DNA of 64,000 nucleotides from KBS-96 sp964247975. Lineage in GTDB: Bacteria; Acidobacteriota; Terriglobia; Bryobacterales; Bryobacteraceae. Shown here piece after piece: positions 25,876-34,255 of the stretch (positions are counted from its first letter, which is position 1; each line of letters opens with the position of its first letter). Below the pieces are notes generated by a model. That model was not told where the DNA came from. It worked only from the letters and a program-made list of their open reading frames with translations, and did not search any database. The DNA is taken from assembly GCA_964247975.1 (NCBI GenBank), contig CAXTWH010000013.1:43395-107394 (forward strand). Direction: 5' to 3'. The translations under genes were made by a program, and so were the position numbers.

Positions 25876-28800
25876 ATGATCTGCTTCCGCAGGGGATTTT
25901 TCCCATGCCTGTTCCTGATGGCTGCCGCGCTGCTTCTTTCAGTAAACAGCGTAAACGCACAACAAGTGTTCGGCAGTATTTTCGGAACAGTAACAGACCC
26001 AAGCGGGTCTGCTGTAAACAATGCCAAGGTCACCATCGCGGACACGGCCAAAGGCACAACATTTGAGGTAACAACAAACGAATCCGGCAATTATACGAAG
26101 GGGCAACTGATTCCCGGCTCGTATAAGGTCACGATCGAAGCTCCTGGTTTCCAGAAAACAGTTTCCAGTGAAATTGCAGTGGTGGTTGACCAAGCCGCGC
26201 GATTCGATACGGCGCTGACGGTAGGCGACGTCACGCAGCAGGTCGAAGTAACAGCAGCCGCTCCGCTGTTACAAACCGACCGCGCCGACGTGGCGCAGAC
26301 GTTTACCGGCGCACAATTGAGCCAACTGCCCAACATCGGGCGTAACGTTCAATCATTTGAACTGTTGAACCCCGGCGTGATTAAACTGCCGTGGCAGCAT
26401 GCTTCTTCTGAAAATCCTCAGGGCAGCGTGCAGACAATGGTGAATGGGCGGTATTTCGACAGCACCGGTTATGAATTGGACGGAACTGTAAACCAGGATC
26501 CGATTCTGGGCATTATCGTCGTTAATCCGACGCTGGATTCGGTGAGCGAAGTGAAACAGGCGAACCAGGATTACGATTCCGAGTTCAGTTACATGGGTGC
26601 CGGTTTGCTGGCTTATTCCACGAAGTCCGGCTCGAACTCCTTCCACGGAGACGCATTCGAGTACTTGTATATCAATACTCCCGGATTCCAGGATTTTGGC
26701 CGCAATCCGTTTACGGAAAACGGCATTCCGGTTCCCACCGTGCATCAGAATCAATTTGGCGGCTCATTAGGTGGTCGCGTCATTAAAGACAAGTTGTTTT
26801 TCTTTGCCGATGCGCAGTTAACCCGTAACCATCAGGGGTCATCGCAGTTAACTACTGTGCCGACAGCAGCAGAACGGCAAGGAAATTTAGGCGACTGGTT
26901 AGCAGGCGGCTCACAGTATCAAATTTATAATCCGGCTACGGGAAATCCTGATGGTAGCGGACGCGCTCCGTTCGTCGGGAATGTCATTCCCACTAGTCAG
27001 TTAAATGCGCAAGCGCAAAAACTTTTAAATTATTTCCCGCTTCCAAATTCTAATACACAGGGAACTCTGTATCGGAATAATTACACTGCTACCGGAACAG
27101 ACATTATTGCCGGTAATTTGTGGAACACGCGCTGGGATTATTACGGTAATGAAAAGAATACTTTCTTCGGTCGCTACAGTTATGCCGGTTACACGCAGGA
27201 CGCTCCTACAGCGTTTGGCTTCACGGCAGGCGGCCCTAGCTTCCCGGCGTTCGGTTTTGCCGGTCATTCTCAGGCATTGAACCAGAGCATAGCGGCCGGC
27301 TGGACAAATACGCACAGCCCGACACTAATTAACGAATTCCGCTTCGGCTACATGCGCTACCACGTAAACGTGACGCCGGGCGATTACGGAACCCAGCCCG
27401 CTACTGCAGCCGGTATTCCTGGCTTGAACTTTGACAATACCTACACTTCGGGATTGCCGGACATCTATATCCATGAACCGGGCGGCGGCGACCAAGGCAG
27501 AAACGGAACCAGCAACCTCGGTTACGGCCTCGATAACAACCAGTGCAACTGCCCATTAACGGAATTTGAGCGGCAGTATCAGTTTGTTGACAATGTCAGC
27601 AAAATACGCGGCAACCATTCCTTTAAATTCGGCGCTGACATTCGCTACGCCTTGAATTTGCGTGTACCGAGCGACGTTCATCGCGCTGGCGATTTGAACT
27701 TTGAACCTGGGTACACAGCACTTTCCAATGGTGGAAGCTCAGTAGGCGGCCTTGGTCTGGGCTCATTCCTGCTCGGTCAAGTAACGGACTTTGGCCGTTA
27801 TGTCAGCTCCAGCACGAATGCCCAGGAACGCCAGAAACGGCTTTTCTGGTACGCGCAAGATAATTGGCGCGCTACGCCAAAACTGACCATTACCTATGGC
27901 GTTCGTTGGGAATGGGTGTTCCCGGAAACTGTAAATGATCCGGGCAATGGCGCGGCTCTTAATCTCGCTACCGGCAACATCGACGTGTTTGGCATTGGAT
28001 TGAATTCCATCCACGGCTATCAACAGATGAATTGGAAAGAATTTGCTCCGCGTGTCGGCATTGCTTACCAGATCACGCCGAAGACAGTGATTCGCGCCGG
28101 TTATGGCTGGTCTTATAGCCTGGGTACATTCGGCTCCACATTCGGACACAACGTCACCCAGAATCCGCCGATTCTGTCGAACCAGAGCCTAAACAGACAG
28201 AATCAATTTGCTGGCGTATTTAGTTTAGCGTCAGGACCACCTCTACCGACGCTTTCTACTCCCAACATTAACGGCAGTTTCCCGCTGCCGAATGGCATTG
28301 ATGGGAAGGCTCGTCCTTCGTTATTTGTGATGCCGGTCACTTATACTTACAACTTCACTATTGAACGGCAAATAACGCAGAAGTTCACGGTTTCCGCCGG
28401 ATATGTCGGCAATCAGACGCGGCACGGTCCGCTTGGAACCAGCCAAAGCTTTAATATCAACGAGCCGCTTCTGATTCCGGGAGTTTCCGAAACCAATCAG
28501 AACGTAGGCCGCCCGTATTATTCGAAATTCGGTTGGACGCAGAACATTGATTACTATTGCAACTGCGCCAATGCCCGATACGACTCCTTGCAAACTACTT
28601 TCAAGATCAATGCGGCTGCCGGTTATAACATGCAGGGCAGTTATACGTATCAGATTACGCAAGGAGACGGCTTCGGTAGCGACCAGAGCTATACCTTCTT
28701 GTACGACCGACCTCTTGGCTGGGGTTATGCAGATAACATTCCGCATAATCAGTTCGTCTTAAGCCAAAGCTATGACATTCCGTTCGGACGAGGACGGAAA

Positions 28801-29301
28801 TACGGCAGTAGCACAAATCGCTTGATTGACGCGGTACTGGGGGGATGGAATCTTGCTGGAATTACAAGCTACTATAGCGGTATTCCGTTTAATCCCTCGT
28901 TAAGTACAATTACGGCTCCAGTTGGACCCAATGACCGGCCCAACAAAGGAACAGTCAGCCCTTACACTGGTGCTCAGGGTAATCGAAACCAATGGTATGT
29001 TGGCGGATTGGGAAGCGCATTCCTGCCGGTAGCGACCGATACATTCGGCAACTATCCCATCAACCGGCTATATGGCCCTCACTTCATTAACCAGGATGCC
29101 TCGTTGTCAAAACAGTTCTCTTTAACGGAACGGTTTAAGTTCAGGCTTCGAGGCGATGCAACAAACCTGTTTAATCATACGAACCTGGGGCAACCGAACA
29201 CCAGTATTCTGGATACCAATGCGGGCCAGATTACCAGTACAGCGTTCGGCGGATCTTACCTGATGCGCCGAATGCAGTTCTCCGGAACTGTGACCTGGTA
29301 A
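25876..29301 (+). CDS. TonB-dependent receptor, Oar-like, with carboxypeptidase-regulatory-like N-terminus
   Basis: 1141 residues from ATG 25876, chosen because AAGGAG (25865-25870) sits 5 nt before it; ATG 25855 lies upstream of that site. Signal peptide ends near SVNSVNAQQ. Residues ~30-110 are a carboxypeptidase-regulatory-like Ig-type domain (GTVTDPSGSAVNNAKVTI, YTKGQLIPGSYKVTIEAPGF). A plug-like region follows (~115-260, with NGRYFDSTGYELDGT), then a large beta-barrel ending SGTVTW with a C-terminal aromatic residue. Such proteins are greatly expanded in Acidobacteriota, and take up polymers, glycans or peptides driven by TonB-ExbBD, encoded about 33 kb away. A clear terminator follows. 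Confidence 0.9.
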   Translation: MICFRRGFFPCLFLMAAALLLSVNSVNAQQVFGSIFGTVTDPSGSAVNNAKVTIADTAKGTTFEVTTNESGNYTKGQLIPGSYKVTIEAPGFQKTVSSEIAVVVDQAARFDTALTVGDVTQQVEVTAAAPLLQTDRADVAQTFTGAQLSQLPNIGRNVQSFELLNPGVIKLPWQHASSENPQGSVQTMVNGRYFDSTGYELDGTVNQDPILGIIVVNPTLDSVSEVKQANQDYDSEFSYMGAGLLAYSTKSGSNSFHGDAFEYLYINTPGFQDFGRNPFTENGIPVPTVHQNQFGGSLGGRVIKDKLFFFADAQLTRNHQGSSQLTTVPTAAERQGNLGDWLAGGSQYQIYNPATGNPDGSGRAPFVGNVIPTSQLNAQAQKLLNYFPLPNSNTQGTLYRNNYTATGTDIIAGNLWNTRWDYYGNEKNTFFGRYSYAGYTQDAPTAFGFTAGGPSFPAFGFAGHSQALNQSIAAGWTNTHSPTLINEFRFGYMRYHVNVTPGDYGTQPATAAGIPGLNFDNTYTSGLPDIYIHEPGGGDQGRNGTSNLGYGLDNNQCNCPLTEFERQYQFVDNVSKIRGNHSFKFGADIRYALNLRVPSDVHRAGDLNFEPGYTALSNGGSSVGGLGLGSFLLGQVTDFGRYVSSSTNAQERQKRLFWYAQDNWRATPKLTITYGVRWEWVFPETVNDPGNGAALNLATGNIDVFGIGLNSIHGYQQMNWKEFAPRVGIAYQITPKTVIRAGYGWSYSLGTFGSTFGHNVTQNPPILSNQSLNRQNQFAGVFSLASGPPLPTLSTPNINGSFPLPNGIDGKARPSLFVMPVTYTYNFTIERQITQKFTVSAGYVGNQTRHGPLGTSQSFNINEPLLIPGVSETNQNVGRPYYSKFGWTQNIDYYCNCANARYDSLQTTFKINAAAGYNMQGSYTYQITQGDGFGSDQSYTFLYDRPLGWGYADNIPHNQFVLSQSYDIPFGRGRKYGSSTNRLIDAVLGGWNLAGITSYYSGIPFNPSLSTITAPVGPNDRPNKGTVSPYTGAQGNRNQWYVGGLGSAFLPVATDTFGNYPINRLYGPHFINQDASLSKQFSLTERFKFRLRGDATNLFNHTNLGQPNTSILDTNAGQITSTAFGGSYLMRRMQFSGTVTW

Positions 29302-29326
29302 CTACGCTTTACCTTTAAACAATATA

Positions 29327-29362
29327 AACCGGCGAAAGCTTTTGAGCTTCGTCGGTTTTTTG
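29327..29362 (+). terminator. Rho-independent terminator of the TonB-dependent receptor gene
   Basis: Arms 29327-29340 and 29345-29357 pair with one bulge and one wobble, followed by a T-run. It lies 25 bp after the receptor stop and 26 bp before the next start. Confidence 0.75.
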
Positions 29363-29387
29363 TTTTCCGGCAGGTACAATAACCGAT

Positions 29388-29750
29388 GTGAAACTTTTTG
29401 TTCTTGCCTTGTGCCTTTTGGGATTTGCCTTTGCCGCCGATGAAAAGGAAGGCAACTTCACTATTCGATTCGAGCCGGCAGCGAAGCTGCAAGCAAACGT
29501 GGAAGTTCCATTTGAAGTTCATGTGATGGACGACCGCAAGAAACCGTTGCAGCGCGACGATTCGGTTGAACTAGCGATTGAGCAACCGGATGAGGCACCC
29601 GTCAGAGCGATAAAGGCGTGGTTCATTCAACCGGGCGTTTTCATTGCCAAGCCGGTGTTTCCCGCCGAGGGAAAATGGGAGGTGACGGTGACGGCGCGGC
29701 GCGAAAATCAGATCACGCGGAGAACCATCCCTTTTTCCGTGCTGCCCTAA
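29388..29750 (+). CDS. Small secreted protein, YtkA/FixH-like immunoglobulin fold
   Basis: 120 residues from GTG 29388, with a signal peptide (KLFVLALCLLGFAFAA). The mature part (FTIRFEPAAKLQANVEVPFE, VHVMDDRKKPLQRDD, then PAEGKWEVTVTARRENQ) has the sequence of a YtkA-like beta-sandwich domain, seen in copper and cytochrome assembly proteins and in unrelated secreted proteins. Function is not clear. The downstream minus-strand gene ends 2 bp after this stop. Confidence 0.6.
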   Translation: MKLFVLALCLLGFAFAADEKEGNFTIRFEPAAKLQANVEVPFEVHVMDDRKKPLQRDDSVELAIEQPDEAPVRAIKAWFIQPGVFIAKPVFPAEGKWEVTVTARRENQITRRTIPFSVLP

Positions 29751-29752
29751 TC

Positions 29753-29980
29753 TCAGTTGGGAGTAATGTGCTGACGACGCGCATATCCTACATCTGCGGC
29801 TAATTCGTCCGGCCCGCAATGCCGGGCAGTTCCGCGCTGCTCCAATAATTCCCCAAATTGATAACGCGTGACTCCAGCCAGTTCACTTCCCTTTCCAAGG
29901 GATAAAAGACCTTGCGCATAAAGCGCGAGAGCGACTTCTGTTCGGAGCCGCAAGTCGATCTTATCTTCGGGCAGGCGCAT
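29753..29980 (-). CDS. UPF0175-family small protein, likely antitoxin
   Basis: 75 residues. VALALYAQGLLSLGKGSELA and GVTRYQFGELLEQRGTARHCG match the UPF0175 core: a ribbon/helix N-terminus, then helix-turn-helix-like helices that read as a DNA-binding antitoxin. These genes often precede DUF3368 PIN toxins, but none is found here. It lies 55 bp downstream of vapC on the same strand and may share the transcript. The N-terminus is shorter than usual, so the start or an N-terminal loss is possible. Confidence 0.7.
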   Translation of the reverse strand: MRLPEDKIDLRLRTEVALALYAQGLLSLGKGSELAGVTRYQFGELLEQRGTARHCGPDELAADVGYARRQHITPN

Positions 29981-30035
29981 TACACTGATGATTGAATCAG
30001 GTATATACGATATAACTGATGTAAGAGAGCACCCA

Positions 30036-30458
30036 TCAGCCTTTACCGGAGAAGAGTTTCACCCCAGCCGATCTTGCTGCTTTTTGCAGTTGATCGTCAA
30101 GTGTAGCTAGTGGGGCGTTATGGCGAATCGAGAGTTCCAGGTACGCGGCATCATAAGCGGTTAAACCATGTGCGCGGGCCAGAAACAGAATATCATTCAT
30201 TTGGTTCATGGCAAGTTGATTGTCATGCACTAACGAAAGGCTTTCCAGCAAGATTGTAAATTGCGTAATTTCCGTCTGGTTCAGGCGTTTTCGACGTTCG
30301 CCAACTAAAACCGCATTCGCAACCTCAAAAATCCAAACTGCTGGCACCAGTATAGTTTTTCCCTCCAACGAAGCTAACACTTGATCAGCATAATCGCTAA
30401 CTTCATCTGGAAAGCACCAGGCGAGCGACAGAGAAGCATCAACAATAACTTGACTCAC
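30036..30458 (-). CDS. vapC: VapC-family PIN ribonuclease toxin
   Basis: 140 residues. The PIN acidic quartet is visible: D7 in VIVDASLSLAW, E45 in WIFEVANAVL, D103 in LTAYDAAYLELS and D121/D122 in LATLDDQL. These proteins cleave specific RNAs, often initiator tRNA, when free of antitoxin. The start ATG overlaps the stop of the upstream antitoxin gene by 4 bp, the usual arrangement. Looks intact. Confidence 0.85.
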   Translation of the reverse strand: MSQVIVDASLSLAWCFPDEVSDYADQVLASLEGKTILVPAVWIFEVANAVLVGERRKRLNQTEITQFTILLESLSLVHDNQLAMNQMNDILFLARAHGLTAYDAAYLELSIRHNAPLATLDDQLQKAARSAGVKLFSGKG

Positions 30459-30700
30459 AACCGGCGGCCTTCTTGAATCATTTCCTTAACACTCATATTG
30501 TCAGGCTTAACGCGTTTGCGCAGCGCTCTCATGCCCTCAACAATATCTTTGTGGGACAGCTTTGCTTGTGATTCCGCGACAGGCACCAGCACAGCAGCGG
30601 GAACACCATGACGCGTAATGGTAATTTTCTCGCCCCTGGCGACTCGGTCCAATAAAGCAGCTAAGTGAGTTTTCGCTTCGAATGCACCTATCATTTCCAT
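30455..30700 (-). CDS. vapB: Phd/YefM-family antitoxin of the VapBC module
   Basis: 81 residues from ATG 30700, or 79 from ATG 30694. The N-terminal Phd fold is clear: IGAFEAKTHLAALLDRVARG, EKITITRHGVPAAVLVP, followed by a helical tail that would wrap VapC. It overlaps vapC by 4 bp. Two abutting palindromes just upstream (30713-30732) are a good operator for autorepression by the VapBC complex. Confidence 0.85.
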   Translation of the reverse strand: MEMIGAFEAKTHLAALLDRVARGEKITITRHGVPAAVLVPVAESQAKLSHKDIVEGMRALRKRVKPDNMSVKEMIQEGRRL

Positions 30701-30712
30701 GTTAATACCAAT

Positions 30713-30732
30713 AAACTAGTTTAAACTAGTTT
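30713..30732. promoter_or_regulatory. Tandem-palindrome operator upstream of vapBC
   Basis: Two perfect copies of the 10-bp palindrome AAACTAGTTT, at 30713-30722 and 30723-30732, directly abutting, 13 bp before the antitoxin ATG. Phd/VapB dimers bind such paired palindromes to autorepress; cooperative binding is inferred from the spacing of one helical turn. Confidence 0.7.
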
Positions 30733-30760
30733 GAATTAAATTCCAAGGCACAATAAAGCG

Positions 30761-30790
30761 AAAGGGCAGAACCGCTAGGTTCTGCCCTTT
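30761..30790. terminator. Hairpin between clpC and vapBC, terminator-like
   Basis: Perfect 13-bp arms, 30761-30773 and 30778-30790, with a 4-nt loop. The stem is A-rich on one side and T-rich on the other, so it can end transcription in either direction. It lies 21 bp past the clpC stop. Confidence 0.7.
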
Positions 30791-30811
30791 ATAAACAACT
30801 ACTAACCGCTT

Positions 30812-33307
30812 CTAGAATAAGTACAGCGGTGTGCCGCCAGTGCTTGGCACAATGTCAGCTTCTCCGCCCGCAGCCACTGGCTGGGGTTCGAGTTCACCGC
30901 CGCCGACCTGCCGGCAGTATAAGCCGTTTTCGCCGAGATACACTTCCAAGTCCGCCGGACGCGGAAGCGTTCCTTGAATCAGCGCTTCGGAAAGCGGATC
31001 CTCGATATACTTCTGCAGAGCGCGTCGCAGCGGACGAGCGCCGTAGCTGCGGTCAGCGCAGGTTTTTTCCAGAATGTACTTGGCCGCTGCCGGTTCCAGC
31101 CGAATTTTGATCTGCTTGGCAACCAAGTTTTGATTCACCTGTTCCACCAGCAGTTCAATAATCTGCAGCAGGTCTTCGTCGGTGAGCGAGGTAAACAGAA
31201 TTACTTCGTCCAGGCGATTGAGGAACTCAGGATTAAAGGCGCGCTTCACTTCGCCCATCACCTGATCTTCAATCTTTTGCGGAATGTTCGCGCCCGATTC
31301 CGGAGCGGAAAACCCGATCTGGCCGCGACGATCCAGGAATCGCGCACCCAGGTTCGAAGTCATGATAATGATGGTGTTTTTGAAGTCAACTGTGTTCCCA
31401 AGACCATCGGTTAACTGGCCGTCCTCGAATACCTGCAACAAAATATTGTAGATATCGGGATGCGCTTTTTCAATTTCATCCAGCAGAATAATGGAATACG
31501 GCGCACGTTTGACGCGCTCGGTCAACTGGCCGCCTTCCTCATAACCCACATAACCGGGAGGCGAACCGATCAGCTTCGAAATCGAATGCTTTTCCATGAA
31601 CTCCGACATATCGAAGCGGATCAGCGATTTCTCGCTGCCGAACAGGAATCCGGCTAAAGCGCGGGCGACTTCGGTTTTGCCAACGCCGGTCGGCCCCAGA
31701 AACAGGAACGAACCAGCCGGACGCTTCGGTGATTTCAAGCCGGCACGCGAACGGCGGATCGCGCGGGCCAGCGCGGAAATTGCTTTCACCTGGCTGATCA
31801 CACGCTTATGCAGTTCTTCTTCGACGCGCAGAAGCTTGGAAACTTCTTCTTCCTTGATGGAAGTCATGGGCACGCCGGTCCAGCGGGCTACCACGTCCTC
31901 AATATCGTCCTTGGTCACAAGACCGGTGGAAGTATCGTCAAGATTGTATTTTTCGCGCAACTGCCGGAGGTTTTCGCGTTCTTTGCGTTCTTCATCCGAA
32001 TAAAAGCGTGCTTTTTCAAATTCATGGTTGGCGATGGCGTTTTCCATCCGATGCACGATGAATTTGATGCGCTTTTGAATGTCGGCCACCTCGGAGGGAA
32101 GCGTAGTCTGGCGCAGTTTCACGCGCGCGCCTGCTTCGTCAATTAGATCAATGGCCTTGTCCGGCAGAAAGCGATCGGGAATGAACCGGGTAGAAGTGTA
32201 AACAGATGATTCAATCGCTTCATCCGTATAAGCCACTGCGTGAAACTTCTCGTAACGCTCTTTGATGCCGAACAAAATGCGGATCGCGTCGCTTTCGTTC
32301 GGAGGCGGAACTTTCACGGCTTGAAAGCGGCGCTCCAGCGAACGATCCTTTTCAATGGATTTGCGGTATTCAGCCGGGGTAGTTGCGCCAATGCACTGAA
32401 TTTCGCCGCGCGACAAAGCCGGTTTCAGAATATTAGCGGCATCGAGCGAACCTTCCGCTGATCCGGCTCCGACGAGAGTATGCAGTTCATCAATGAAGAT
32501 GATGGCGTTCTGATTTTCCATCAACTCTTTCATGATGGTTTTCAATCGCTCTTCAAACTGGCCGCGATACTTGGTACCGGCCACGATCAACGAAAGATCC
32601 AACGCTAGAATGCGCTTATCGGATAAGAACGAAGGAACATCGCCATCGGCAATGCGCTGGGCCAAGCCTTCCACAATGGCTGTTTTGCCGACGCCCGGTT
32701 CGCCGATTAACACCGGATTATTTTTGGTGCGGCGGCAAAGAATCTGAACCACGCGGTCCACTTCGCCATCGCGCCCGATCAGAGGATCAAGCATGCCGTC
32801 AACGGCGGCCTGCGTCAGATCGCGGCTGAATTCCACCAGCAGCGAACTTTCTTTCGGACGGCTGGAAGCTGATTTTTCTGTTGCCGAGCGGGCAATCTCT
32901 TCGCGCACGGCGGAAAGACGCAGACCCCGTTCGTGCAGGATTTCGGCGGCAAAGCTTTTTTCTTCCCGCAGCAAGCCCAACAACAGATGCTCCGTGCCGA
33001 TGTGTTTATGGCTGAGCCGTTCCGCTTCTTCCGCGCCATACGCCAGCACGCGTTTGCACTCGTGGCTCAGCGGAAGGTCAACTGACGTAGAAACCTTCTC
33101 CCGCACCGTGGTATGAGCTTCAATCTGCTTGCGAATCGATTCAATCGCGGCATGGGACCGCAGAAATCGGTTAGCAAGCGCTTTATCCTCCCGCAGCAAG
33201 CCGAGCAACAGATGTTCGGTCTCGATGTAAGGACTGCCGAACTGACTCGCCTCGTACCTTGCAAAGAAGATAACGCGGCGCGCTTTTTCGGTATAACGTT
33301 CAAACAT
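30812..33307 (-). CDS. clpC: ClpC-type AAA+ unfoldase of the Clp protease
   Basis: 831 residues from ATG 33307, the family start FERYTEKARRVIFFARYEAS; a TTG five codons earlier is open. The double Clp-N domain (~1-145) is followed by AAA-1 with Walker A GEPGVGKT (~202-209), a UVR/middle region (~420-455) and AAA-2 with GPTGVGKT (~538-545), plus the small C-terminal domain. It unfolds proteins for ClpP and is a stress and quality-control factor. Its start overlaps the end of lolD by 8 bp; ribosome binding would use the GGTGG inside lolD. No clpP or mcsAB is in the window. Confidence 0.95.
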   Translation of the reverse strand: MFERYTEKARRVIFFARYEASQFGSPYIETEHLLLGLLREDKALANRFLRSHAAIESIRKQIEAHTTVREKVSTSVDLPLSHECKRVLAYGAEEAERLSHKHIGTEHLLLGLLREEKSFAAEILHERGLRLSAVREEIARSATEKSASSRPKESSLLVEFSRDLTQAAVDGMLDPLIGRDGEVDRVVQILCRRTKNNPVLIGEPGVGKTAIVEGLAQRIADGDVPSFLSDKRILALDLSLIVAGTKYRGQFEERLKTIMKELMENQNAIIFIDELHTLVGAGSAEGSLDAANILKPALSRGEIQCIGATTPAEYRKSIEKDRSLERRFQAVKVPPPNESDAIRILFGIKERYEKFHAVAYTDEAIESSVYTSTRFIPDRFLPDKAIDLIDEAGARVKLRQTTLPSEVADIQKRIKFIVHRMENAIANHEFEKARFYSDEERKERENLRQLREKYNLDDTSTGLVTKDDIEDVVARWTGVPMTSIKEEEVSKLLRVEEELHKRVISQVKAISALARAIRRSRAGLKSPKRPAGSFLFLGPTGVGKTEVARALAGFLFGSEKSLIRFDMSEFMEKHSISKLIGSPPGYVGYEEGGQLTERVKRAPYSIILLDEIEKAHPDIYNILLQVFEDGQLTDGLGNTVDFKNTIIIMTSNLGARFLDRRGQIGFSAPESGANIPQKIEDQVMGEVKRAFNPEFLNRLDEVILFTSLTDEDLLQIIELLVEQVNQNLVAKQIKIRLEPAAAKYILEKTCADRSYGARPLRRALQKYIEDPLSEALIQGTLPRPADLEVYLGENGLYCRQVGGGELEPQPVAAGGEADIVPSTGGTPLYLF

Positions 33308-34052
33308 AATTGCCACCGTCAAGACGGGTTGCGTCTCGTAATACCGCAGCCATTGCCGGTTCCGGTAAAGCAGGAACCGTCAGACTGCCTTTTTTCAACT
33401 CCCAGACCCGATCGCAGCGTTGCGCAAACGACAGATTGTGAGTCACAAAGATCGATGTCAGACCGTGAGCGCGATGCAACGCAATCAATAAATCCACGAT
33501 CATCTCGGCTGTGCGGCTATCCAGGCTGCCGGTCGGCTCATCAGCCAGCAGAACTTTCGGGTCAGCCGCCAATGCTCTAGCCAATGCCACGCGCTGTTGT
33601 TCTCCACCGGATAATTCGCCCGGGCGGTGAGCGGCGCGGTTCCACAATCCTACTTCTTCCAGCCTCGCTTGGGCAATCGCACCCGCCTCTTCCGGCGTTG
33701 TTCCACGAATCAACAACGGCATTGACACATTTTCCACAGCCGTAAACTCCGGCAACAGCGAAGAACTCTGCCACACAAAACCCAGGTGCCGGTTTCTGAA
33801 CTCAGCCAAATCTTTCTCTGAAAATGCCCCTAGATCCTGCTGGCCGAAGTATATCTTACCGTTCGAGGGCCTGTCCAGACCGCCCAACAAATGCAGTAAA
33901 GTGGACTTTCCCGTGCCGGACTCGCCCACAATGGCGATCAATTCCCCTTGACGAACGTTCAAATTCAGGTTTTCAAACACCGTCAACTCCGAACTACCAG
34001 AGCGATACCGCTTGGTCAGCAGTTCTGTTCGGATCGTCAATGGAGCGTTCAA
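33300..34052 (-). CDS. lolD: LolD-type ABC transporter ATP-binding protein
   Basis: 250 residues from TTG 34052. Walker A GESGTGKST (43-51), signature LSGGEQQRV (147-155), Walker B LLADEP (168-173) and a LolD-like stretch SLLPEFTAVENVSMPLLIRG. LolD powers LolCE extraction of lipoproteins from the inner membrane, but relatives serve MacB/FtsX permeases. No permease gene is adjacent, so the partner is elsewhere; the ADOP permease at 6.4-8.8 kb is one possibility. It overlaps clpC by 8 bp, a rather unusual pairing suggesting coupled expression. Confidence 0.8.
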   Translation of the reverse strand: MNAPLTIRTELLTKRYRSGSSELTVFENLNLNVRQGELIAIVGESGTGKSTLLHLLGGLDRPSNGKIYFGQQDLGAFSEKDLAEFRNRHLGFVWQSSSLLPEFTAVENVSMPLLIRGTTPEEAGAIAQARLEEVGLWNRAAHRPGELSGGEQQRVALARALAADPKVLLADEPTGSLDSRTAEMIVDLLIALHRAHGLTSIFVTHNLSFAQRCDRVWELKKGSLTVPALPEPAMAAVLRDATRLDGGNYV

Positions 34053-34255
34053 TTCACCTCGCCTTACCTTTAGCTTAAACCGACCTCACCAAACCATGAG
34101 CTAAGGGTTAATCAGGGATCTAACCATCTGATGCCACCCGCCCACATTTTGACTTATCCGATTACGCGGTTCTACCCTGTTAACACTTTATAACTAAAGC
34201 AACAGCTTCCTAATTTTCAGCGTACCTGGTACCGGAAGTTCGGTATGCCGGACTC

